From the IMG/VR virus record IMGVR_UViG_3300048003_000061, positions 1 through 37,646 of that record: a DNA stretch of 37,646 bases. One strand, given 5' to 3'. The notes beneath the pieces are model-generated. The model ran no database searches and was not told the origin of the DNA. It saw nothing but the letters and a program-made list of their open reading frames with translations. The translations under genes were made by a program, and so were the position numbers. Origin of the DNA: a virus. Of this stretch, positions 14,701-22,174 are shown piece after piece; within the stretch, counting starts at the first letter, position 1, and each line of letters starts with the position of its first letter.

Positions 14701-16207
14701 AAATAATAGCCTTGCCGCAGGTAATGACGCGGCCCGTCTAACCACTACAGGTGCGTTTAATCATGCCCTTGGGGTTGCGGCTCTGTATTCAAATACAACA
14801 GGAAGCTACAACACTGCGGTTGGTTATGCGTCTTTATATAATAACACCGCAACCGGCAATGTAGCGATTGGTCACAACTCTTGTTTTACCAACACAGTGG
14901 GCGTTCAACTTACTGGCGTCGGATACGGAACCTTTCAAAATACCACGGGATCGGCTAACACGGCCTTGGGATATCTAGCCGGTTACGCGAACACATCAGG
15001 ATTTTACAACGTAGCGGTTGGAGACTACTCGCTTACGGACAACACCACAGGCACCAACCATGTGGCTGTGGGTCACTACGCTGGATTTGAGAACAGCACG
15101 GGGGATTCAATTACTGCCGTTGGCTCAACAGCACTGCAAAACAACACAACAGGAAACTACAACACAGCTTTGGGCAGACAGGCTGGGCAGGCTAATACCA
15201 CAGGTTCCAATAATACTTTTGTTGGAATGCAGGCAGGTGTCTCTAATACTACAGCGGGAAACAACACCGCTGTTGGTATGCAAGCTCTTATTTCAAACAC
15301 TACTGGGGTAGAAAACGCCGCTTTGGGCTTACAAGCCCTTTATAGCACCTCTACTGGATACTCTAACACCGCCATTGGAAACTACGCGCTGTATGCAAAT
15401 ACAACAGGAAACTATGGCGTAGCCGTTGGCTATCAAACGCTAGACGCCAACACCACAGGGCCAAGAAACTGTGCTGTTGGCTATGCGGCGATGACCACTA
15501 ACACAACTGGAGGCTACAGTACGGCTCTTGGATCGTATGCCCTCACCAGCCAAACCACGCCAAACTTCAATGTAGCTGTGGGCTATCAGGCTGGGTATAC
15601 AACTAGCACGGGCTTTGATAATACCTACCTAGGAACTTATGCTGGGTACACAGGTGCTGGTGCCGCTAGAAATGTTTATATCGGATATACGGCTGGTTAC
15701 TACGGAACTGGCTCAAATAATGTGGCGGTTGGGAACAGTGCGGGTGACGGAATTACGTCAGGAAGCAACCTCACCTGTCTTGGATACGCGGCTGATCCAT
15801 CAAGCGGTACAGCAACTAACGAGGTAACGCTAGGAAACTCAAGTGTTGCGACACTACGCTGTCAAGTAGCTCTAACGGTTTTGTCTGATGAGCGAGATAA
15901 GAAAAACATTGAAACCCTTGGCAGTGCTTCTGACTTTATTAAAGCCTTGCGTCCTGTTTCGTTTGATTGGAATCAGCGAGATGGCGAAAGAATAGGCCAG
16001 TCAGATCACGGGTTTATTGCTCAAGAGCTAAAAACAGCACAGCAAGAAACAAACTGGCACGTTCCGCGTTTAGTTTACGAGAGTAACCCTGACAAGCTGG
16101 AAGCGTCCTACGCAACGCTGTTGCCCTCTGTGGTGTCGGCATTGCAAGAGGCGCTTGCAGAAATTGAATCATTAAAAGCGCAAGTCGCTGAATTAAGTGG
16201 AGAGTAA
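11756..16207 (+). CDS. Tail fibre with 17-residue repeats and S74 chaperone, 1483 aa
   Basis: A trimeric host-recognition fibre. Residues 1-60 form a virion-attachment region (HRHDGTAAQGG). Residues about 95-280 contain repeated NTYDLGSSSQEWKDLYIDGTA-type segments, then AAELNIMDG/TELNIVDG units, and near 640 and 720 MRINSSGNVGIGT and GRVGIGTTSPSATL strands. Residues about 745-1364 are some 36 tandem units of 17 residues resembling the heads of trimeric autotransporters. From about Ser1377 (SDERDKKNI, FIAQEL) comes the S74 intramolecular chaperone, which folds the trimer and cuts itself off, with a coiled coil at the end (IESLKAQVAEL). Transition to higher GC occurs in the repeat part. RBS GGAG. 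Confidence 0.92.
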   Translation: MAQTYTRQSTFADGDTITASLFNDEYNQLVNVFAYSSTDASSTGHRHDGTAAQGGNIPKVGDLDFLNKIEVDSTNNRWGFYVEVSSAAVEQIRIQDGAIVPVTDNDIDLGTSSLEFKDLYIDGTANIDTLSVDTSATIAGLTVSGTSTLQGDVYLGNASADTIFVPGLFQANLIPENDSLWNLGSTSLYWANAYIDAITTTGNVTVGGNLTVTGTTTFNGGTITMGDAASDNVVFGADVNSNIIPNTDNTYDLGSSSQEWKDLYIDGTAYLDAINFNGTAITATAAELNIMDGVTSTATELNIVDGDTTATSTTLADADRVVVNDAGTMVQVALTDFETYFESALDTLSNVTTVGALNAGSITSGFGAIDNGSSAITTTGTVTYGSLSDGTITVTAFVDEDDMSSDSATLVPTQQSVKAYVDAQVTAQDLDFQGDSGGALSIDLDSETMTFTGGTGIDTSGSGNAVTFAIDSTVTTLTGSQTLTNKTLTSPDVNTPDIDGGTIDGTVIGGSTAAAGTFTTFTSNGIDDNADAIAITIDSSENVGVGTTGLVDKSLSLESTYNLSWAESTNSSYANIFREASSAATVLANGYRRSETSNKMDSSIAASWAKSAVWVGSESIRFYADAASADAVGTDLTPTERMRINSSGNVGIGTDNPTGALTISKASSDNAINLIRTGSNTANAWIWANSDKIRFGDDNSGNPNNTRMCITTDTGRVGIGTTSPSATLDVDGTIKLEGSYPVGTRNTVLGETAFYSAQSSASYNVTVGFQAMYNNTTGTHNVGIGYNSLAANTTGTSHAALGFSALASNTTGLYNTAVGYSALTASTTANYNTAVGYSALSTNSTGANNTAVGGFALEDNTTGIRMVAVGYGALRSNTTANSNVAVGYAALAVNTTGADNNALGRAALGNNTTGGDNNAFGYSALNSNTTGTQNTVMGHAAMDNSTTSSYSTALGATALTDLTTGSYMTALGRGALADATTANNSLAAGNDAARLTTTGAFNHALGVAALYSNTTGSYNTAVGYASLYNNTATGNVAIGHNSCFTNTVGVQLTGVGYGTFQNTTGSANTALGYLAGYANTSGFYNVAVGDYSLTDNTTGTNHVAVGHYAGFENSTGDSITAVGSTALQNNTTGNYNTALGRQAGQANTTGSNNTFVGMQAGVSNTTAGNNTAVGMQALISNTTGVENAALGLQALYSTSTGYSNTAIGNYALYANTTGNYGVAVGYQTLDANTTGPRNCAVGYAAMTTNTTGGYSTALGSYALTSQTTPNFNVAVGYQAGYTTSTGFDNTYLGTYAGYTGAGAARNVYIGYTAGYYGTGSNNVAVGNSAGDGITSGSNLTCLGYAADPSSGTATNEVTLGNSSVATLRCQVALTVLSDERDKKNIETLGSASDFIKALRPVSFDWNQRDGERIGQSDHGFIAQELKTAQQETNWHVPRLVYESNPDKLEASYATLLPSVVSALQEALAEIESLKAQVAELSGE
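13991..15850 (+). repeat. About 36 tandem 51-bp repeats in fibre gene
   Basis: Each unit codes for 17 residues of the form [SN]-Y-N-T-A-V-G-Y-x-A-L-x-x-N-T-T-G. The consensus resembles the YadA-head type beta-roll, with a conserved Gly and hydrophobic positions. DNA units vary at synonymous sites, so the repeat is old or maintained by selection; local near-identical stretches (two copies of AACACTGCTGTTGGCTATAG at 14199 and 14250) point to recent duplication or conversion. Confidence 0.85.
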
Positions 16208-16209
16208 AA

Positions 16210-16437
16210 ATGATTGATGAAACCTTAACCACAGAAGAAATACAAGCACACTATGATGCCGCTATGGATTCTGTAGGGCTGTTAAACGCCGGTAAACCAG
16301 AAGGATGGGCAGATGACGAGTGGACTGACTGCGTATCGCGCAATGTCGAGCACCTAGAACTTATGGTTGCTAAAGACTATTGGACTGATGCACAAGATAC
16401 TTCTGTGCTTCAAACCGCTATTAACGCAAACTCGTAA
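16210..16437 (+). CDS. Small acidic hypothetical protein, 75 aa
   Basis: The ATG follows the fibre stop by two bases; GGAGAG lies 8 bases upstream. The product is acidic (MIDETLTTEEIQAHYDAAMDS) with Trp-rich motifs (GWADDEWTDCV, DYWTDAQD) and looks fully helical. I have a vague memory of similar short proteins following S74 fibres; a fibre assembly factor is possible but not supported by motif. No membrane segment. Confidence 0.7.
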   Translation: MIDETLTTEEIQAHYDAAMDSVGLLNAGKPEGWADDEWTDCVSRNVEHLELMVAKDYWTDAQDTSVLQTAINANS

Positions 16438-16445
16438 CCTAATGA

Positions 16446-16913
16446 ATGGATCCTCTTTCTTTAATTGCTATGGCGTCTACAACCTTCAAAGGTGTACAGA
16501 CGTTAGTAAACAGAGGTGCTGAGATTGAGCACGTTGCTCAGAAGTTAGGGCAGTGGTACAGCTTTGCGTCTGATATTAAAGAAGCTGAAAAAGAAGCTGA
16601 AAACCCCGGAATATTTAAAAAACTTTTTGACGGGAACACAGTAGAACAACAAGCTTTAAATAGTGTTATAGCAAAAAAGAAATTAGAAGAGCAAGAAAAA
16701 CAAATTAGGGAATTAATTGTTTGGTCTTATGGCGTAGAAACTTATCAAGAAATGATAATGTTACGTCGAAAAATTAAAGCAACTAGACAAGAAGCAATAT
16801 ACAAACAGCGAAAAAGACAGCGAATGCTATTAGATACTTTTTTCTTATCTGTAGCTTGTGTCGTAACAGCCGGTATTGTTTACGGCACAATGATAATAAT
16901 AAGGAGTGTTTGA
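16446..16913 (+). CDS. Membrane-anchored protein with C-terminal TM, 155 aa
   Basis: The ATG at 16446 follows an out-of-frame ATG at 16442; no strong RBS is seen. Residues 1-20 (MDPLSLIAMASTTFKGVQTL) are hydrophobic/amphipathic, residues about 30-130 are charged and coiled-coil-like (EAEKEAENPGIF, KKKLEEQEKQIREL), and residues about 130-150 (TFFLSVACVVTAGIVYGTM) are a membrane span. Proteins of this shape occur in marine podoviruses next to lysis genes. It might be a spanin-like or holin-regulating protein; I could not assign a family. It overlaps the next gene by one base. Confidence 0.75.
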   Translation: MDPLSLIAMASTTFKGVQTLVNRGAEIEHVAQKLGQWYSFASDIKEAEKEAENPGIFKKLFDGNTVEQQALNSVIAKKKLEEQEKQIRELIVWSYGVETYQEMIMLRRKIKATRQEAIYKQRKRQRMLLDTFFLSVACVVTAGIVYGTMIIIRSV

Positions 16914-17194
16914 TGGCTGTTATACCTGAGAATGAGCCACGTTTACAACGCATAGAAGAAAAGCTAGATAAATTAGCTGACACAATATCTCAGTTTGCAC
17001 GTATAGAAGAGCGTATGTTATCTGTTTTTAAAAGACTTGATCGACATGAAAAACGATTAGATGATCAAGAAGAAGATATAAAAGAATTAAGCAACGCTGT
17101 TTTGTTAAATACTAAAACATCTAGTAATATAGAAAGAATGTTTTGGGTGTGTGTAACTGCTGGCGCATCTCTGACTGTTTATTTTATAAGATAA
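16913..17194 (+). CDS. XhlA-like coiled-coil protein with C-terminal TM, 93 aa
   Basis: AAGGAG lies 7 bases before the ATG at 16913; longer upstream frames are not needed. The N-terminal two thirds form a coiled coil (LQRIEEKLDKLADTISQFARIEERML, then KRLDRHEKRLDDQEEDIKEL), and residues 73-92 (MFWVCVTAGASLTVYFI) form one membrane segment at the C-terminus. This architecture is like XhlA/holin-associated proteins that assist lysis. Sequence identity is not verified. It is the second of five small membrane or exported proteins in the lysis cassette. Confidence 0.7.
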   Translation: MAVIPENEPRLQRIEEKLDKLADTISQFARIEERMLSVFKRLDRHEKRLDDQEEDIKELSNAVLLNTKTSSNIERMFWVCVTAGASLTVYFIR

Positions 17195-17204
17195 AGGAGT
17201 TTAT

Positions 17205-17600
17205 ATGAAATATTTAAGTTTGTTTTTATTGTTACCTGCTTTGGTTTTTGGAGCTACTGTTATTAATTATGATGATGGATCTACCTATACTTTAACAGAC
17301 CGTCAAGAAATCTACATTAGTACTCCCACTAGTTCTTTGTTTAAAAGACAATTAATGAAAAACAAAGACACGTTCTTTCGTGTACAGAAGCCTTGGACTG
17401 CAAGAGATTACGTGCCACAGCCACAAGATCCCTTTGCTGTAGGAAGTCACGATTGGTGTAAAACTTACGTGCCGTGGTCTGAAGGTTTATCGTTTGACAT
17501 GATTTCGTGGCAACGGGCCTGTGACACAGACAACGACGGTAAGTACGGCTGTGGTGACTCTCAGTTTGATAACTCAGAAGACGCTGGCGTTTGTAACTAA
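17205..17600 (+). CDS. Exported protein with calcium-loop motif, 131 aa
   Basis: AAGGAG precedes the ATG. Residues 1-17 form a signal peptide (KYLSLFLLLPALVFG) with likely cleavage around residue 17 and no lipobox cysteine. The mature part has 5 Cys residues, most near the C-terminus, and DTDNDGKYGCGD at residues 107-118 fits a calcium-binding D-x-D-x-D-G loop. It lies inside the lysis cassette. It may act in the periplasm during lysis or remain in the envelope; no enzymatic motif is visible. Confidence 0.75.
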   Translation: MKYLSLFLLLPALVFGATVINYDDGSTYTLTDRQEIYISTPTSSLFKRQLMKNKDTFFRVQKPWTARDYVPQPQDPFAVGSHDWCKTYVPWSEGLSFDMISWQRACDTDNDGKYGCGDSQFDNSEDAGVCN

Positions 17601-17601
17601 T

Positions 17602-17979
17602 ATGGCTTGGCAGGCTTTAATATCTCCGATAACAAATTTGGTTGGTGGTTATCTTAACAACAAGCATGAGCAAGCTCAAGCAAAACATCACGCTAAACTA
17701 CAAGTTATTCAGAATGACGCTGACTGGGAATCTAAAATGGCTGATGCGTCAGCTAATAGCTGGAAAGACGAATGGTTTGCGCTTTTACTATCGGCCCCTA
17801 TTGTGGCTGTTATGTATGGTGTTGGTGTTAATGATATCACTGTTATGGATAGGGTGCATGATGCTTTTAATGCCTTGGGTAATCTTCCAGAATGGTATCA
17901 GTACCTCCTTTTTGTTGCCGTGACTAGTTCATTCGGCATCAAAGGGGCTGACAAGATTATGAAGCTAAGAAAGCAATGA
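17602..17979 (+). CDS. Putative holin, GTA-holin-like, 125 aa
   Basis: The ATG lies a few bases after the previous stop (no good RBS; frame begins MAWQALISPITNLVGG). A hydrophilic middle (EQAQAKHHAKLQVIQNDADW) is followed by WFALLLSAPIVAVMYGVG and by LPEWYQYLLFVAVTSSFGIKGADKI, which strongly resembles the 'PEWYQ...F..' end of the gene-transfer-agent type three-span holins (PF11351-like). It precedes a second membrane protein and the endolysin. Holins make the membrane holes that release endolysin. Family recalled from memory, no alignment run. Confidence 0.75.
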   Translation: MAWQALISPITNLVGGYLNNKHEQAQAKHHAKLQVIQNDADWESKMADASANSWKDEWFALLLSAPIVAVMYGVGVNDITVMDRVHDAFNALGNLPEWYQYLLFVAVTSSFGIKGADKIMKLRKQ

Positions 17980-18176
17980 CGCCCGAAGAGCTAGATAAGT
18001 GGCGAGTAGTACCACGGCTCTTAATGCTGGCTATGCTTGTTATGACCTATCGTGTTGTTGAGTGGTTTATGGGAATCCCGACACCTACTTTAGAACAAGC
18101 AGGCTTAGTCAGTGTGATGACAGGAGCTTTAACAGGAGCCTTTGGATTATTTTTAGGCACTGGTAGAAAAGAATGA
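17976..18176 (+). CDS. Small two-span membrane protein, 66 aa
   Basis: The ATG overlaps the previous stop (ATGA). The product has two hydrophobic segments (LLMLAMLVMTYRVVEWFM, and AGLVSVMTGALTGAFGLFLG) with a short polar loop. Proteins with the same layout (KWRVxPRLL start) lie near endolysins in marine phages; a second holin or antiholin role is plausible. It overlaps the endolysin gene by four bases. Confidence 0.75.
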   Translation: MTPEELDKWRVVPRLLMLAMLVMTYRVVEWFMGIPTPTLEQAGLVSVMTGALTGAFGLFLGTGRKE

Positions 18177-18532
18177 ATTATTTTACAGAAGAAGAATTAA
18201 GCTGTCAGCATTGTGGTGCGTATAAATTTGATGTAGAATTTTTAAAGGTTTTAAATAACATAAGACAAGAATGTAATTTTCCTTTTGTTATTAGTTCTGG
18301 TTATAGATGTATTGAACATCCTATAGAGGCTTCTAAAGGTCGCGTAGGAGCACATACAACAGGCTGTGCAGTTGATATAGCTGTAAGAGGAGATAAAGCT
18401 TTAAAGGTTCTTGAAGTTGCTATAGCGCATGGCGTTAAACGCATAGGGATAAATCAGAAAGGCAAAGGACGTTTTATACATTTGGATATGGCAGAAGATG
18501 AGTTTTCTTCACCTGCTATTTGGTCGTACTGA
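18173..18532 (+). CDS. Endolysin, M15A D-Ala-D-Ala peptidase-like, 119 aa
   Basis: Zinc-dependent M15A peptidases cleave the peptide bridges of cell-wall peptidoglycan. Visible zinc/catalytic residues: SSGYRC at 41-46, His61 and Asp68 in GAHTTGCAVDI, and His103 in FIHLD. Two CxxC-like pairs (SCQHCG) at the N-terminus are common in this phage group. Single-domain length (about 120 residues) and no signal peptide imply release through the holin. The ATG overlaps the previous stop. Confidence 0.9.
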   Translation: MNYFTEEELSCQHCGAYKFDVEFLKVLNNIRQECNFPFVISSGYRCIEHPIEASKGRVGAHTTGCAVDIAVRGDKALKVLEVAIAHGVKRIGINQKGKGRFIHLDMAEDEFSSPAIWSY

Positions 18533-18542
18533 GGAAATATAA

Positions 18543-21500
18543 ATGGCTCGACAAAAAACAAAAAATCGTAGGAAGAAGTATACCCCCGGAGGCGTTCGTA
18601 AGCCAAGGCGTGTGCAAAAGTATTCTGGGGGTATGCCTAATGTTCTTTATGATGATGCAGGCAAACCTTATATTTTAAATCCAGACGGATCAAAAAACTA
18701 TATAAATACTTCTGGCGGTACTGCAACGCCAATTACAGGCTCCAAAACAAACGGCAGTTATGTTCCACGCCTTGATGATTTTAATCCGGAAGACTATGCC
18801 ACCATGACTGAGGCAGAGCGCCTTGAGCAATTGATGGGCAGAGGCCAAACAGAAGAAGAAGCACGAGCCAACCAAACACAAGCTTTAGACAGAGGCTATG
18901 ATATTAATCAAGATGGTGTTGTATCTGATCAAGAGTATGCGGCTTTAAGAGATGCCCAAAAAACTAAACGGGCCGGTGAAGCAGGATTTGATCCTGCTAA
19001 GTTTACTTCTACAGAAAGAGGATCTATTGGTTATGATCCAGCGGCAGGCTTTACTACTAAAAAGCCCGTAAAACCAGTTATTGAAAAAACTCCGCATATT
19101 GAATACGAAACAATTCCTGATAGACCTGTAGACACAGATAAACTTATTCCTCCCGAAGCAATTTTAGACGAAGATAAAGTGTTTATAAAAGACCCGCCCC
19201 CGTCAGAACCAGATAATGAAGTAGAAGAAAATGATGATAATCGTCGCGTGGCGGCTAGGCGAGGAGGTGGTTATTCCAAAGGCCGACCAATCTATTCCGA
19301 AGGCCGACCAAACGTACAGGTACGTCCTGAAGGCCGACCAAACGTGAAGGTACGTTCTGAAGGCCGACCAAACGTGCAGGCTGTAAAAAAACCTCCAATG
19401 CCGGAACCTACTACAGCAGGCGTAAAGCCCTCACGAAATGTTGCGCCTCCGGCCCCTACGGAAACGGCTATAGAAGTTGTTGAAGATGCACCTCCAGCAG
19501 TACTGCAATCATCTTTACAAGAAGATATACCTCCAGCAGTACTGCAATCATCTTTACAAGAAGATATACCTCCGGCAGTCCTACAATCATCTCTGCAAGA
19601 AGATATACCTCCGGCAGTAGCGATGGAACAAGAACGAAATGTTGCGCCTCCAGCAGAACTACAATCATCTTTACAGGATGATGTAAGCATACCGCCTATG
19701 GTTCCTCCTTCAACTACTGTTGATGGTGTATCTCAAGGAACAGTACAAAAAGCTCAAAAGCCCGAAGATGTAGACGCAAGCCTTATTAAAGATGTCGAAA
19801 CAGTTTCTGATAAAGTACAAGACGTAAAAGATGTTGACGGTGAACTCAGCGATGGGGCTACTGCTGACATTGAAGATCAAGAGCTTACTGAAAAAGCGCA
19901 GGCGGCTGAAAGAGATAAAGAAGCAGAGAAAGCCGCATTAGCTGAAGAAACAGACTACAACATTTCTGATGGTGCTTTTGTAGATCCTGTAACTGGAGAG
20001 ACTGCAAAGGTTGCACCAACAAAAGAAGCTGAACTTAAATCACGTAAAGATATTCTTGGTACAGCGGCTGAAGATGGACAAGCCGCACAAATTACTGAGA
20101 CTGTAGGCTATCAAGCCGCCAAGATGCGAAAAGTCAAAGGGACTGCCGCTAAAGGTGAGGCGGCTGATATGATTGCACAGGTTGGTCAACTTCCTCCAGA
20201 CTTAACTAAAACTATTGTAGAAGATCCTGCAACCGTAGAAGCCGCTATTGATGACCAGCCTGTAGAAGTTCGTGCGGCTGTTGCGGCACTGCCTACAGAA
20301 GCTTTGGTATCTTCTCAAATGGAAACACTCCTTGCAGGTCTTGAAGATGGTGAGACTCCTGTATGGGCTAGGGCCGCTGTTGCCGCAGTAGAACAAAAAA
20401 TGGCGGCAAGAGGTATGACAGCCTCTAACGTAGCTAGAGATTCTTTGTTTAATGCTATTATTGTTAGTGCAATGCCTATGGCACAGCAAAATGCACAGGC
20501 ATTACAACAAAGGGCCGCTCAGAACCTCTCAAACGAGCAACAGGCTAATGTAGCTCAAGCTAATCTAGACGCACAGCGAAGACTACAAAACAACGCTAAT
20601 AGCCAAACAGCAGGTTCTCAGACGGCTCAGATGGCCCAGCAAATGTCTGCAATGCAAAGTCAGTTTGCTCAAGACACAATGATTACTTCTGCCACACAGC
20701 AACAACAAACACGTATGCAGAATCTTCAAAATCAACAACAAGCCGCTGTTCAAAAATCTCAACAACAACAACAGATGAACCTTGCTAATCTTGGCAATGA
20801 ACAGCAAACGGAAATGGCTAATCTTAATTTTGAGTTCCAGACAAACAAAGAAAATATGTCTGCTGAGAATGTTGCGCGTATGCAAACTATGCAAGTAGCC
20901 GCTGACTTCCTTGCTAAGAATGCTGGCTTTAAGCAACAGATGGAGTTAGCTAATCTTAGTAACGAACAACAGATGGAGCTTGCTAATCTTTCGTCTTTAA
21001 ATCAATCTGCATCAGAAAACTTATCTGCCGCACAGCAAACAGAACTTGCTAATTTAAATAGTCGTATGCAAACAAATCTTTTGCAGGGACAGATTGCTTC
21101 TCAAATGAATGTTGCACAGCTTAATGCTGATCAACAACGAGCAGTTCAAAATGCCAACATGGTTGCTAACGTAGATATGACTAAGTTTAGTGCAGACCAG
21201 CAGGTTGAATTAGCTAATAGTAAGTTTATGCAGTCTATGACGATGACTGATTTTAATGCAGAACAGCAAGCCGCTATGCAAAACGCTACAGCTATGGCTT
21301 CTTTAGATCTTGCAAATGCTGATAATCGTACAAAACTAGCGGCCCAGAATGCTCAGGCTTTTTTACAGATGGATATGGCAAACTTTAATGCTGATCAACA
21401 ATCAGCAATTATGAATGCTCAAAATCAACAACAGGCTTTGTTATCTGATCAGTCTATGCAGAATGCCGCAAAGCAGTTTAATGCTCAGAGTCAAAATCAA

Positions 21501-22169
21501 GTAGATCAATTTAATGCTTCTATGGCGTCACAAATCTCTCAGTTTAATTCTCAACAGTTAAATGCAATGTCACAGTTTAATGCTGGTCAAACTAATGCGA
21601 TGACTTCTCTTGATAAGCAGTTGGCTAATCAGTTTGATATTGCAAGTTTAGATGCTTCAACACGTAAAGGTATTGCACAGCTACAGTCTCAAACGCAAAT
21701 TCAAACTACTGGTATGCAGACTGCCGCTCAAATACAATCTACTCAGATAGGTGCAGACGCAAGTATTTCTGCGGCTAACATTAGAGCGTCTTCTGCGGCA
21801 TCAATTGCTAATGCTCAGATATCTGCAAACCGTGAACAGTTTAATGCACAGAATGCTTTTATCGCTTCTCAATCTGCTATTGAGTATGATCGTAAAACAG
21901 CAATGATGAATACAGCCGCTGAAAATGAAATGAATAAACTTAATGTCCAGCAAAACTTTCAGATGGATGCAATGAAGTATGAATCAGAACTTCTTGCGGT
22001 AAGGGACGAGGCGGCATATTTAAGAACATCTTTTGAAAATGATAAAGCATTAAACACACAGCTTTACATTGCGGCTATTGGAAATGAAACAGCCGCTAGT
22101 AAAGAATCTAGCACTACAATATCAAGCCTGATGAATCTTGTTTCAGGTGTAATGAGTGGAGGAGAGTAA
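18543..22169 (+). CDS. Large repeat-rich internal/structural protein, 1208 aa
   Basis: GAGG precedes the ATG. Residues 1-30 are very basic. Residues 120-131 (DINQDGVVSDQE) match an EF-hand calcium loop. Residues about 245-280 repeat a GRPNVQV/EGRPNVKV unit three to four times; residues about 317-365 carry 13-residue PPAVLQSSLQEDI repeats. Residues about 640-1170 are Gln/Asn/Ala/Met-rich and helical, with repeating 'NLSNEQQMELANL', 'QFNAQ' and 'FNADQQ' words that suggest a long coiled rod. There is no enzyme motif. Position after the endolysin and before other large virion proteins suggests a virion or ejected protein. Family not recognised. Confidence 0.7.
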   Translation: MARQKTKNRRKKYTPGGVRKPRRVQKYSGGMPNVLYDDAGKPYILNPDGSKNYINTSGGTATPITGSKTNGSYVPRLDDFNPEDYATMTEAERLEQLMGRGQTEEEARANQTQALDRGYDINQDGVVSDQEYAALRDAQKTKRAGEAGFDPAKFTSTERGSIGYDPAAGFTTKKPVKPVIEKTPHIEYETIPDRPVDTDKLIPPEAILDEDKVFIKDPPPSEPDNEVEENDDNRRVAARRGGGYSKGRPIYSEGRPNVQVRPEGRPNVKVRSEGRPNVQAVKKPPMPEPTTAGVKPSRNVAPPAPTETAIEVVEDAPPAVLQSSLQEDIPPAVLQSSLQEDIPPAVLQSSLQEDIPPAVAMEQERNVAPPAELQSSLQDDVSIPPMVPPSTTVDGVSQGTVQKAQKPEDVDASLIKDVETVSDKVQDVKDVDGELSDGATADIEDQELTEKAQAAERDKEAEKAALAEETDYNISDGAFVDPVTGETAKVAPTKEAELKSRKDILGTAAEDGQAAQITETVGYQAAKMRKVKGTAAKGEAADMIAQVGQLPPDLTKTIVEDPATVEAAIDDQPVEVRAAVAALPTEALVSSQMETLLAGLEDGETPVWARAAVAAVEQKMAARGMTASNVARDSLFNAIIVSAMPMAQQNAQALQQRAAQNLSNEQQANVAQANLDAQRRLQNNANSQTAGSQTAQMAQQMSAMQSQFAQDTMITSATQQQQTRMQNLQNQQQAAVQKSQQQQQMNLANLGNEQQTEMANLNFEFQTNKENMSAENVARMQTMQVAADFLAKNAGFKQQMELANLSNEQQMELANLSSLNQSASENLSAAQQTELANLNSRMQTNLLQGQIASQMNVAQLNADQQRAVQNANMVANVDMTKFSADQQVELANSKFMQSMTMTDFNAEQQAAMQNATAMASLDLANADNRTKLAAQNAQAFLQMDMANFNADQQSAIMNAQNQQQALLSDQSMQNAAKQFNAQSQNQVDQFNASMASQISQFNSQQLNAMSQFNAGQTNAMTSLDKQLANQFDIASLDASTRKGIAQLQSQTQIQTTGMQTAAQIQSTQIGADASISAANIRASSAASIANAQISANREQFNAQNAFIASQSAIEYDRKTAMMNTAAENEMNKLNVQQNFQMDAMKYESELLAVRDEAAYLRTSFENDKALNTQLYIAAIGNETAASKESSTTISSLMNLVSGVMSGGE
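19491..19620 (+). repeat. Tandem 39-bp repeats
   Basis: CCTCCAGCAGTACTGCAATC-type units start at 19491, 19530, 19569 and 19608 (last partial), with a diverged copy at 19647. They encode PPAVLQSSLQEDI. The pair AACGAAATGTTGCGCCTCC-like flanks occurs on both sides (near 19433 and 19633). Confidence 0.8.
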
Positions 22170-22174
22170 TCACA

